Shown here in pieces: positions 32,126 through 42,099 of a stretch of 64,000 bases of DNA. Source of the DNA: Cryoendolithus antarcticus. Lineage: Eukaryota; Ascomycota; Dothideomycetes; Cladosporiales; Cladosporiaceae. Under the pieces are notes generated by a model. It was not told the origin of the DNA, did not search any database, and saw nothing but the letters and a program-made list of their open reading frames with translations. The position numbers were made by a program, and so were the translations under genes. The number at the start of each line of letters is the position of its first letter. Position 1 is the stretch's first letter. The stretch lies in contig NAJO01000070.1 of NCBI GenBank assembly GCA_002077065.1, positions 62,001 to 126,000 on the forward strand. Reading direction: 5' to 3'.

Positions 32126-33381
32126 ATGCACGGCCTCACCACTGCCGCGGCCTTGGTCGCAACAGCCGGCTACGTCCTCGCTGCTCCCTCAGCCCTCGTA
32201 CCTCGCAAGACCTTCCAGGTTTCCCAGATCGCCAAGGGCAAGGTCTTCATCAATGGCCCTACCCAGGTCGTTAAGACGCATCAGAAGTACGCTAAACTCG
32301 GTGCTACGGTGCCCAGCGACGCTGCAGCCGCAGCTGCTGCGGTCCAGAGCGGTTCCGTTGCTGCAAACCCGGAGCAGTACGATGAGAGCTACCTCTGCCC
32401 CGTGTCTGTTGGTGGACAGACGTTGAACTTGGACTTCGACACTGGAAGTGCCGATCTGTGAGTCTCCATTATTTGCGATCATACCAGAACATTAAGCTAA
32501 TGTCATGCAGCTGGGTCTTCTCCACCGTCACTCCCTCATCAGAGTCGACTGGCCATGCACGCTACAACCCAGCCACATCCGGCACTCTCAAGTCTGGCTA
32601 CAAATGGGATATCTCCTACGGTGATGGCTCCGGTGCTTCGGGCACTGTCTACGCCGACAAGGTCGTCGTTGGCGGTGTGACAGCCACCTCGCAAGCCGTC
32701 GAGGCTGCAACATCTGTCTCCGCACAGTTCACCCAGGACACCGACAATGACGGTCTGCTCGGCCTCGCTTTCAGCAGCATCAACACCGTTACCCCGCAAC
32801 AACAAACGACCTTCTTCGACACCGTCAAGCCCACTCTTGCTAAGCCTCTGTTCGCTGTAGACCTCAAGAAGGGCACAGCCGGCTCGTACCAGTTCGGCTA
32901 CATCGACTCCTCCAAGTACACCGGCTCCATCACCTACACCTCCGTGTCAACCGCCAACGGCTTCTGGCAATTCACCGCAGGCGGCTACAGCGTCGGTACC
33001 TCCACCACTACCTCTGGCAGCATCTCCGGTGCCAGCATCGCCGACACCGGAACCACGCTTCTCTACCTCCCCGACGCTGTTGTCAAGGCCTACTACGCTA
33101 AGGTCTCCGGTGCCAAGTACGACAGCACCCAGGGTGGCTACACATTCCCCTCGTCCTCGACTCTGCCCAACTTCAACGTCAACATCGGCGGCACTGTGTT
33201 CACTGTGCCGGGCTCGTACATCAAGTTTGCTCCTGTCTCGAGCACGACCTACTTCGGTGGCATCCAGAGCTCCGCTGGCATTGGCTTCAACATCTTTGGC
33301 GACATCTTCCTCAAGGCTGTCTACGCTATTTTCGATGAGTCGCAGAGCACTCCTCGTCTCGGATTCGCCAAGCAATCGTAG
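32126..33381 (+). CDS. Secreted pepsin-like aspartic protease (family A1)
   Basis: Two exons: 32126-32457 and 32511-33381; 400 residues. A signal peptide of about 19 residues ([19 protein letters not shown]) is followed by an Ala-rich propeptide to about residue 85. The mature enzyme has both active-site motifs, [11 protein letters not shown] (split by the intron) and [13 protein letters not shown], plus the flap [13 protein letters not shown]. It resembles penicillopepsin/aspergillopepsin I enzymes, acid endopeptidases used for external protein digestion. The mature part is nearly cysteine-free, as in that subgroup. Expression control by pH or nitrogen is usual for the family but not shown here. 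Confidence 0.93.
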
Positions 33382-33927
33382 AGCTGGACATATAGAAGGT
33401 ATATCGACATCATGAACGCACGACTTGCATAGCACTGCGAAGTGAGTCAGGAGTTGGCAGGCCACTTCTGCCCGCGTTGGAGAGTGCAGTGGAAGGATGT
33501 AGCATGTATAAATCCATATCTCGTAGTCATGTCAAGAGAAGTTTCCAAATATATACACTCAGCCTTTCATAACTTAGCGACCACAGTCATCCATCAAATG
33601 AATGGTATACCGTCTCTTGTGGACTTCGCCTTCAGATGAAGGTAATATCATGCAAGCTGCACTGCTGGGTGGAATTTGACTGTCCTCCATGAGCAACTGC
33701 CGCAATTGCCGCAATCGGCATGACGTGCGTCCAGTCGACCTCGTCTGTCAATCAGCGCCATTGGCAATACTCGGCATCCTCTCACTTCAGATTTATTGCA
33801 GTGGTAGAGCCAGATACTATTCAAATTCCCCTGATATTGCTGTATCCCCGTCAGCGGTGCTTTTCAATCAACTTTCTCCGTGCCAACAGACTTGTTGAGA
33901 AGCCGATCAATTCATTATCTACCTAAC
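33382..33927. other. Intergenic stretch, no gene recognised
   Basis: About 545 bp between the protease stop and the flavin-reductase gene. Only short frames are present. Confidence 0.4.
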
Positions 33928-34993
33928 ATGTCTTCAGACAAGGAACAACGTCAAGAGGACCCCAAGCCAATGTACGACGCCGAGAAGGAAATTAAGCGTA
34001 ATCCCCACGGCGACTTCAAGACTGTCGAAGCCTCTCGTCCCTCGTTCAACCAGGCCCAAAACTTTGCCTACACCCAAACCAAGAACCCCTCCTGGCAACC
34101 TGGCGATGGTGCGAACGACTCCGGCGAATCCCTGAAGCATGAGCACATCGACATCGATCCTTATGAGAACGGCAGACCGGCGACGTTCAATTACAAGTTG
34201 ATGATCTCTGCGATTATCCCGCGGCCTGTAGGGTTTCTGAGCACGAGAAGTGGGGATGGGGAGAGCACGAATCTGGCGCCGTTCAGTTATACGCAGATGA
34301 TGAATCATGATCCGCCGATTTTTGTGGTGGGATTCGCTGGGTGAGTTGAAGTTTCGCTTCGACCTAGGTGTGGGGAGTGGGTGGCGAAGTGGGAGAAGGT
34401 ACTGATGACCGCAATAGTGGGTTTGACAAGGCGAAGGACTCGCTGCGGAATCTGGTCGACAGTAAAGAGTGCACTATTAACATCATCTCGGAGCACTATC
34501 TGGAAGCTGCCAACGCGACATCGGTCAATGCACCTTACGGGATCTCGGAGTGGGCTCTGACTGGACTGACACCCGCACCTTGCAAGGACGTGAAATGCTC
34601 TCGCGTCAAGGAAGCAGTCTTCAGCGTGGAAGGCAAGCTCCTCGACACAAAGGAATGGGAGAGCAGAGGAACGCCGGGCAAGAAGACAGGCGTCATGGCG
34701 ATCATTGAAGGTGTGCGCTTTTGGGCTAGAGAGGACGCGATCAATGAGGATAAGAATTTAATCGATCCGGCCGTGAGTTTCACCGCTTGACTAACAGCGT
34801 TGGCACCATCTTCTAGCGAATGAGGGCTGTGATACTGACACATTTGCAGGTCTTGAGACCGATCAGTCGTTTGGGCGGCATTACCTACGGCCGACTGTTA
34901 GACGGCGTGGAGATCCCGCGACCGGACTGGGATGAGCTACGACCTGAGGCAGAGAAGCGAGGTCTGGTGAAGCCGAAGAGGGATGAGCAATGA
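33928..34993 (+). CDS. Flavin-reductase-like domain (FMN-binding split barrel) protein
   Basis: Three exons: 33928-34340, 34418-34772 and 34850-34993; 303 residues. The domain begins near residue 90: TFNYKLMISAIIPRPVGFLS, then NLAPFSYTQMMNHDPPIFVV, the intron-split GGFDKAKDSLRNL and ECTINIISEHYLEAANATS. This is the flavin reductase-like family, which binds FMN and is often described as an oxidoreductase in fungi and bacteria. The substrate is unknown. The first about 85 residues are hydrophilic. The C-terminus GGITYGRLLDGVEIPRPDWD is family-typical, which supports the last splice. No targeting signal is visible, so the protein is probably cytosolic. Confidence 0.88.
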
Positions 34994-35119
34994 CCCTCAG
35001 CGCAGTCAGTCCGATTCTCGTCAAGGCCACGGATGTAATTGATGCGTCTTGCTGTATTTGCTGCTCCGCTGCTTGTCAACATGTACATATGGGATTGCGC
35101 AGGGGCATGACACTACAGC

Positions 35120-36184
35120 TTAGCCCATTAGCTGACCGAGATCTTCGGGAGGCCATCTCGTCTGCGCAAAGCTCAAGCATCGCTTGATCCCCTGCAACAT
35201 CTTGCGCGTTGTTTCATCGGCCAAGATGTGCGCCTCGTTCTCAGTTTCGTGCAGCTTCTCTCGCGCAGATCTCTCGTGGATGCCCACCATGGTCACGCCA
35301 ATAGGCCACGCTGCTTTGCCAATACTCAGTCGCAGATAAGAATCGTTAGCTTTGACGTACTGCTTCAGCTGCGCCAGGTGCACTATCTCGACGACTGCTT
35401 TCAATATGTCGAGGTGGAGTGTTGGCGGTTGCGTTTCGAGTTTCCGAATCAGAGGTGTGAGGTTCGAGACTGCTGTCTGGTGATTTGAGAGTGCTTGCCG
35501 GCCGGAGAGCGAGGCCTTGACTTCGGGTGCTCGACGATTGAGCGCCACGGCCCATTCGCGGAGCACAAGGTCAAAGTAGGATGCGAGCTGTCGGTGCAGA
35601 AGAGCGCGACCTTTAAGATCCGAAGGAACTGTGGAAGGTACTTTCATGTCTTTCTCCGGCACTAGCTCCAGGATCGTGGGGATTGGACCATCCGAGAACT
35701 TGGGTGCGAGAGCGAGTTCGTTTAGCTTCCTGTAGCGGCGTAGGCGTTGGCCATGTGCTTCGCCGAACAGGATGCGTGGCTCGCCCATGTCCTTGAGCTT
35801 TCCCTGAAGCTCCTCGTCTTCGATATCTTCCTCTCCCTCCGGCAAGCTCTCACTAGTCTGCTTCACCAATGCCGGTAGCCCCAGCCTCTTCCGTCTCGCT
35901 ACCTCCTCTGCCTCATCCTCCTCCGCCTGCCTTAGCTTGCTCTCCTCTGCCAGTCTTCTTCGCTTCTCCTCTCGCGCAGCATTGCGCGCAGCTTCATCGT
36001 CATCACGTTTGCGCTTCTTATCGATTCGTTCAAGTCGCGCTCGCTCTGCCTCACTTTGGTCGCGTGCATAGGCTTCCTGCCGTTGTGCTTCGATCTCGGA
36101 GCGCTTGAGATACTTCTTTCCACTGTCCTTCGATGAGACATCAGATGCCGCAATCTGCGACTTCATCAACGATGCGAAGTCCAT
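35120..36184 (-). CDS. prp18: Pre-mRNA splicing factor Prp18
   Basis: Single exon, 354 residues from ATG at the complement of 36182-36184 (the frame extends upstream without an ATG). The N-terminal half is a long charged coiled coil (Arg/Glu/Ala-rich, with KKRKRDDDE). A PRP4-like motif GEPRILFGEAHGQRLRR follows at about residue 143. The Prp18 domain occupies about residues 195-345, with WAVALNRR, LIRKLETQPP and RLSIGKAAWPIGVTMVGIHE, the last being the conserved loop. Prp18 works with Slu7 in the second step of splicing. The Leu-Met-Gly end is normal. It shares a 250-bp divergent promoter with the SAP18 gene. Confidence 0.93.
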   Translation of the reverse strand: MDFASLMKSQIAASDVSSKDSGKKYLKRSEIEAQRQEAYARDQSEAERARLERIDKKRKRDDDEAARNAAREEKRRRLAEESKLRQAEEDEAEEVARRKRLGLPALVKQTSESLPEGEEDIEDEELQGKLKDMGEPRILFGEAHGQRLRRYRKLNELALAPKFSDGPIPTILELVPEKDMKVPSTVPSDLKGRALLHRQLASYFDLVLREWAVALNRRAPEVKASLSGRQALSNHQTAVSNLTPLIRKLETQPPTLHLDILKAVVEIVHLAQLKQYVKANDSYLRLSIGKAAWPIGVTMVGIHERSAREKLHETENEAHILADETTRKMLQGIKRCLSFAQTRWPPEDLGQLMG

Positions 36185-36434
36185 CTTGACTAAGCTCTCA
36201 CTGTGTGAAGACGGGAGTCTACTATGTGATAGGCTTGGGACTGCATATGCAAAAGATGACTTCACTTTCGAGGTCTTGGCATATGAAGCTCAAACTTTCA
36301 TTGGAGCGCATTGCATCTTGAGCTACTACACTAACATATCTTGTACTACTGGTTGCTTTCCAGCACAGCATAACATACTAGCAGGATTGATCCTCCACTA
36401 CTGTCCATCTGTCTACCACACGATCCTCCCAACC
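36185..36434. promoter_or_regulatory. Shared divergent promoter of Prp18 and SAP18
   Basis: 250 bp between two start codons. SAP18 belongs to splicing-linked ASAP complexes in other eukaryotes, so co-expression with Prp18 would make sense. This is inference from arrangement only. Confidence 0.45.
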
Positions 36435-37250
36435 ATGGCCCTCCAGCCCTCCTCCGGTGACAAAATTGACCACTCCACCACCCCACCCTTCCTCCTCCGC
36501 CTCTTCTACCGCACCGCCCGCCCTCTAGACCCCTACGAGTTCTCCCAAGCCCCGCCGCCCGAAGCCACAGCTTCGACGGAATACTTCTCGATCCTCCCCG
36601 AACCTCTCCAGCAAAGCAGTTTAGCCCTCTACCAATGGTCGGATTGTACGCTCGCGCAACTCACACGGACGCTAATGACTGAGCTAAACCGACAAGGCGA
36701 GATGGAAGTTGGGGTTGGAAGCAGGGTGGTTTATAAACTCATCTTCCCCGATACGCGGGCGCAAGTCAGTGAGAATGGACGGGGTAAGTGGATTGATAAG
36801 CCACTTGGGTCTGTTGTCGTTGGTGGTAGGGAGGCAGAGCTGGAAGATAACGAGGCGTTCGAGGGCGACAGCAACAAGACTCTAGCAGACGCGAGATTCG
36901 TTATTGGAGATTACGTAGCTTGTGCTGTGTACAATCCAGGACCGGACGGAAGGGTGCCGCCGATGCCTGCGACGAGGGGAGGTTATGGGGCGCCGAGGGG
37001 TGGGAGGGAGAACGGGTTTGGAGGTGGAGGTGGAGGCTTTGGAAGGGTTGGAGGATGGGGAGGTGAGGGAGGATATGGCAGAGGTGGCTATGGTGGGAGG
37101 GGTGGAATGGGCGGAGCTGCGCCACCGGTGGAGGACTGGCGAAGAGGGGACAGGCCACCGGGGGGCGGATATAACGGTGGTGGGGGAGGCTATAATGGAG
37201 GCGGAGGCTATGGCGGCGGCTATCGGGGTGGCAGAGGCGGGCGGTATTGA
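36435..37250 (+). CDS. SAP18-domain protein with Gly/Arg-rich (RGG) tail
   Basis: Single exon, 271 residues, ATG in a good context (ACCATGG). Residues about 15-170 match SAP18: PFLLRLFYRTARPLDPYEF, LALYQWSDCTLAQLTRTLM, RVVYKLIFPD and FVIGDYVACAVY. SAP18 has a ubiquitin-like fold and belongs to Sin3 histone-deacetylase and ASAP/exon-junction assemblies. From about residue 180 the protein is almost only Gly, Arg, Tyr and Asn (GGYGRGG, GGGYNGGGGG repeats), an RNA-binding, phase-separating type of tail that metazoan SAP18 lacks. The tail is in frame with no intron. Confidence 0.9.
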   Translation: MALQPSSGDKIDHSTTPPFLLRLFYRTARPLDPYEFSQAPPPEATASTEYFSILPEPLQQSSLALYQWSDCTLAQLTRTLMTELNRQGEMEVGVGSRVVYKLIFPDTRAQVSENGRGKWIDKPLGSVVVGGREAELEDNEAFEGDSNKTLADARFVIGDYVACAVYNPGPDGRVPPMPATRGGYGAPRGGRENGFGGGGGGFGRVGGWGGEGGYGRGGYGGRGGMGGAAPPVEDWRRGDRPPGGGYNGGGGGYNGGGGYGGGYRGGRGGRY

Positions 37251-37573
37251 GTAACACACCGTTTCGCGACTCGACGGCAACACAGCAGGACCGCAGGTGC
37301 ACGCTCATTGCGTCTAATACCGCCAGGCCATCGAATAATAGGCCTTGGGCAGCACATCCGGCCTGCGCATATGGTCTCTTCCTCACCAAGGAACCGTTTT
37401 CGCCGCGGCCTAGTGGCAGCGGGTCCAGAGGATGCAGCTCACAGCCTCGCTGGCAGCGCTAGTCAGATCGTCCTCAAGTCGTCTACCCGGGCTGCAGTGA
37501 TAGCGCCACCATTCTTCAACGGCACTGCGACAGCAATACATCCTCTTCGAGATCCAGAACCCAGGACAGAATT
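37251..37573. other. Convergent 3' region between SAP18 and prefoldin 4
   Basis: About 320 bp. Nothing recognised. Confidence 0.4.
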
Positions 37574-38206
37574 TCAAGCTTCAAGATTGATACTGCTACC
37601 GAATCGGCCGTACAGCTCAGTCTTCAGCTCCTGCATCTCATCGCGCACACCACTTAACCGCTCTTCGACGGCGGTCACTTCGTCGTTGATCTTCTCTACC
37701 GATGTCGAGAGTCGCTCTTGAACTTCCGAGACCGGCAGCGAGAAGAAGGAGTCGCCTATCTTGTATCTGATCGATACAGTCAGTGATAGATGCGGCGGCT
37801 GATCACAAGCGATCGCGTCGCCCGAATGCGGACTGCGAGAGGCTTCGTGGATAGAATAGGGTGTAAGACGTACGGTATCTTGTCGTCCTCGTCAGCAAGC
37901 TCGAGCTCTGATGATATTTCCTCGAGGTCCTCTTTGTCCTTCTACATAGTGTTAGTCAGCACTATCATCATGAGAACATGTCACAATATGTCACGGAACG
38001 AACCTGCTTCGTCTGCAACTCCCCTTGCAGAGCCTTCTCACGATTATGCAATCGACTGAATCGATTGATCCGATCTTGATCTTCCTTGCGGACCTCTTTC
38101 TCTTCGCCTTGCGCAGCCTCTTCTTCGCGTGAGAGCTGGAATTTGTTAGTTCTGCACACCGAGTTCTGGCATTTGATCGAGGACGAACCATGCGGCGGGA
38201 CAACAT
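37574..38206 (-). CDS. Prefoldin subunit 4 (Gim3)
   Basis: Four exons on the complement: 38189-38206 (six codons), 38004-38135, 37874-37941 and 37574-37766; 136 residues, normal for the family. MLSRRM joins LSREEEAAQGEEKEV, then QDRINRFSRLHNREKALQ, KDKEDLEEISSELELADED, and IPYKIGDSFFSLPVSEVQER with the second helix EMQELKTELYGRFG. Prefoldin is a cytosolic hexamer that hands nascent actin and tubulin to the CCT chaperonin; subunit 4 is a beta-type subunit with one hairpin between two coiled coils. The transposon left end lies only 124 bp upstream of the start codon. Confidence 0.93.
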
Positions 38207-38330
38207 CTTTGATACTGCCCAACGATCTGTATTTGACTCTTTCGGCCGGGCGAGTGACCAGCACGACTCGTGTTTCAGCAAATCTGTCCGGGCGAAGTGC
38301 CTGTAGGCAAATTTAAACTTTAGGGACTGC

Positions 38331-38386
38331 GGACGGTTGATCAGTGGTACCAATTAGGCTAATCCCAAAGTTGAGTTCTGAGTTCC
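38331..38386 (+). repeat. Left terminal inverted repeat
   Basis: 56 bp starting GGACGGTTGATCAG and ending GAGTTCTGAGTTCC. Nearly unmutated. Preceded by TGC at 38328-38330. Confidence 0.95.
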
Positions 38387-38580
38387 ATGGTTTTGACGGA
38401 TGGTCACCACGTCCATTTCGCTGCGCATTCGCCGTGACTTCGCAGACATTGCTACTATCACCGTCACTACCTCCACCGCCCTTACTACCTATCCGTGAAG
38501 TCGATTCGCTATACGTTCGCTACTAGTTACCGCTCTCCTTAGCATATTACTACTCGCCTCTATAACTCCTTACCACGCCG

Positions 38581-39650
38581 CCTACATGGCCTTACTCCAT
38601 ACCGTCGCTATAGATAACGACTACGTTACGCTAGTAGTCACTTATAGCGCCCTAGACCTCGATTCGCTACTAGTTCGCTATAGCCTCTATCCTATTCGTA
38701 GGCTAGAGGTAACCGATACGACCGCCTTCTCCTATTAATTAGATAAGATATAGGAGATTAAGTAATAGACTCTCCTTCACGTAGAGGGAGCTCTAAATAT
38801 AGAGGAGGTAGTACCTAATAATATCCGTAGGCTCGACTACGCTAGCTAGATTATAGATACTAAGGAGGGGATAGATTCGCTAAGGCTTCGCTAGGAGTCG
38901 GTAAGGAAGGGTAAGACTTATAGGCTCTAGTTAGAGATAGACGAGGTATATACGTTCTATAGCCTCTATTAAATAAGTAGTTATAAGGCCTATAGGAGGG
39001 TAGCCGTTAGTACGGAGTCTAGTAGAACGGAGGAAGGTAGTAAGTAGGCGATAGATCTTATTAAGGCGGAAGCGGAGATAGTAGTAGTACTTATCGAAGC
39101 GCGGGCGTAGATAAACGAATTATATAGCGAAGCGGTGGACTAGTTAGCGGATACGGATAGTAAGGCAATAGATACGACTACCGTAGTACGTAGTAAAGTA
39201 AAGGAGTAGCTCTACGAATACCGCGGCGAAGCGATATAGTAGATAGAGGAGGCCTACGTTAAGGCGGCGGAGTATCTAGAGGAGTTCTATAGCGAAGCGA
39301 TATAGTATTCGATTAAGGTACATAGCGAATCGATCGAGCGGCTATACGAGGTAAATAGTAAGGTAGCGGCGATACTAGAAGGGGCGAATAGTAAGGCGTA
39401 GCGAATACGATATAAAGCTTACCGCGAATCGATCGAGCGGCTATACGAGGTGAATAGCAAGGCGGCGGCGATGCTAGGAGGGGCGAATAGTAAGGCGGCG
39501 GCGATACTATAGGAGGGATAGGCGATAGGAGGGCACTAGTAGCGAATTAGAGCACTAGAGCGCGAATTACGTAGCGAATCGTACTAGCATATTATATAGG
39601 AGATTAATTACTATATAGCTTAATTACTAATTCGCTCGATTCGCCGTAAG
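38581..39650 (+). pseudogene. Transposon block A1, RIP-destroyed coding region (coiled-coil-like)
   Basis: A long frame interrupted almost only by TAG/TAA. The decayed frame is rich in Glu, Ala, Ser, Lys and Arg, with recurring units containing AGCGAATCGAT or AGCGAAGCGAT (Ser-Glu-Ser-Ile, Ser-Glu-Ala-Ile), suggesting a repetitive coiled-coil protein. It aligns without gaps to block A2 at a constant offset of 5,358 bp at several anchors (38,641/43,999; 38,781/44,139; 38,871/44,229). No family recognised. Confidence 0.6.
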
Positions 39651-39775
39651 GTTCGTAACTATCCCTATACGGGCGCAATTTGCTTCTTTCTACCCTTACT
39701 ATCTTTATAGATTATCCTCTCTACTATACTACCTCCTATACTACTTATTATTTATTATAGCTTTCTACTATAATT

Positions 39776-41805
39776 ATGCGTACGATTAACCTTAATCCTT
39801 ATACCGAGTAGATCCGTAAATAGCTATAGGAGGATTCGCTATCTTATAACGAAGTTATCTAGCTACTCGTCGATACGCGCGATATTAGAGTATCTAACCG
39901 GACCTTTCGCGTATTCCTTATAAAGTATAGTATTAGTACGATACCCCGTTACGACGCCGACCTCGCCCTTACGAAACGTATTAAGTATCTTTACTACGAG
40001 GTCTAGTACTCCGACGACGAGAGCGTCTTTATACTTACGGAGGATAGCTAGCCTATATTAAAGAGGAGGCTCTAGCGAATACGATTAGTATTAGGTCTTA
40101 AGTAGCGCGTACCTAGTACCGATCGTAAGTAGATAGATACCCTTATAGTAGATAAGCTAGCGTATAAGATAGAATAGGGATAGATTAAGGACCTTAGTAA
40201 GCACTATCTATATCGGTTTATACGCTTAAAGTATAATATTATCGGACGGTACGATTCGCTACGGTATTCGCTATCTTACTATACTACTTCTATATCGATT
40301 CGCTACGGGATTCGTAGCTATTCCCTTAACGCTTTCCCTACCCTAGTATCCGTATTATTTCGCCGTAGATTCGTTACTAATTCGGCTCTATAGTAAGCGG
40401 CTCTACGCTATCGCTCGTACTAACTATAGCGAAGTTATCGAACTACGGCGATAGAAGGCGAAGCGATATCGAGGTAAGATTATCGTACTAGGGCCGAACT
40501 ACTACTTATTAATAGATAGCTATTATAAGCTCGAGAAATAGGGCATTTAGATCTACGTAGCTATCGACGTCTACTTAAGGCATATCGTATAGATCTATAT
40601 TAGCATTATAGGTCGTTCTTAGGTCTCGGTGCTTACGTAGTACGTAGCGGCGGTAGTATATAAGGGCGTAATACCGTTCGTTATCCGCTCTAATCGCGGT
40701 ATAGAGACTACGTTAGCTACCGCCGCCTATTAGGCTCTAAGTAAAGCGGTACGTACGAAGCCTAATAGTACGCTAATTATGCTAGACGACGCCTTCCGGT
40801 ATAGTACGAGTAAGGAGAACGTAAGTATCGAGATATAGTAGAACTAGTAGACGCGATTAATGCTCGGCCGTTAGCGCTAGTACTTTAAGAGCCTTAGTAA
40901 TACTAATTAATACGTAGGAGAACGCCTTACGTACCGCCTTACCTTCCTCGCTATATATATCCCTATTATTCGTAACGAATCGCTCGAATTCGTTAATCTC
41001 TAGAACTACTACCGTATCCGAAGGTAGAAGGACGAATATATTATCTATAGTAGGCCGTACTAGTTATATAACTACCTATCGTAGTCTAGTAGCGTCGATT
41101 ACGGCGTACGTATCGATTAGATACTCCTTATAGAGATAATAAATAATATACTAGGCTTTAGTACGTATTAATCTACTACGCTTTCGTTATCGGTTTACTA
41201 ATAGATTCGTAGATTTAGATAAGTATCTTCTATATAATACTATATAGTAGTACGATACTACCTTAAGAGAGCTTAGCTTTACGAACCTTAATAGACGTTA
41301 ATTTACCGTAGATCGCTAGAAGCGCCTCTACGAACTAGCCTATAGCTAGCTTCGAGATACTATATAGGCCTACCTTAATACCGGTAATACCGCCGACCTC
41401 TCCGAGTACCTAAGACCTCCTTCCCCTAAGTAGTTCTACCGTACTAACGAACTACTACGCGACGCTATAGCGAATCTCCGCGAAGCTAATATAGCTACTA
41501 GTAATCTACTAGATCTCGATATAGACTACGTAGCCTTCCGCGAGCGCGATACGAATAACGAAGCACTTAACGTAGAGGAGCGTACCTACGTAAGGCTCCG
41601 CCGCGAGCTACTCTATTATACTAACGAGGTTAAGAACCTACGCTAGTAAGAGATATACTACTAAATTAGGTAAGCCGAGGATTAAGAGGAGGTTACTATA
41701 CTATAGTAAGAGCTACGTACGATATAGTAGGAGCTATAGTACGCTAATAATAACGAGAACGGGCTAGAGAATATCGAGGGCTTATTAATTAACCCTAGGC
41801 TTTAA
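39776..41805 (+). pseudogene. Transposon integrase/transposase (rve-like DDE core), RIP-destroyed
   Basis: From the ATG at 39776 the decayed frame first shows an N-terminal helix-turn-helix-like stretch (about 39,860-39,930). An integrase-like core follows in another frame, probably after a lost intron. There the first Asp lies at 40515-40517 in a context matching IDG..KLE..GI.IY, the second catalytic position (RS-x-RG context) at 40692-40694 now reads AAT (Asn), and Glu is at 40830-40832 (S-x-E). The spacings are 59 and 46 codons. This resembles the proteins usually annotated as 'integrase core domain' in fungi. The GAT-to-AAT change sits in a TpG context, so RIP alone explains the lost catalytic Asp. 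Confidence 0.65.
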
Positions 41806-42099
41806 GGTACGTATAGCGAATCTATAGCGAAGCGTTTATTATCGTTATATAGCGGACTATATACTACGGGCGCATTAAATAAGAGAAACTAACTCGGTAT
41901 AGGTTCGCTATATATTCGCTATACGCGACGTTATATAGTAGCGCTACTCGGCTACCTACTCTCTATAGATTCGCCGCCTATTCGCTATAGCTATTTAGAC
42001 GTATCTAATTTTATAGTCTTATAATAAGCACCCTAGTACTACGCTTCTATTCGCTATATATTCGTAGTTAAAAGCCGTTCCTTTCGCCTTTCCTTTCCT

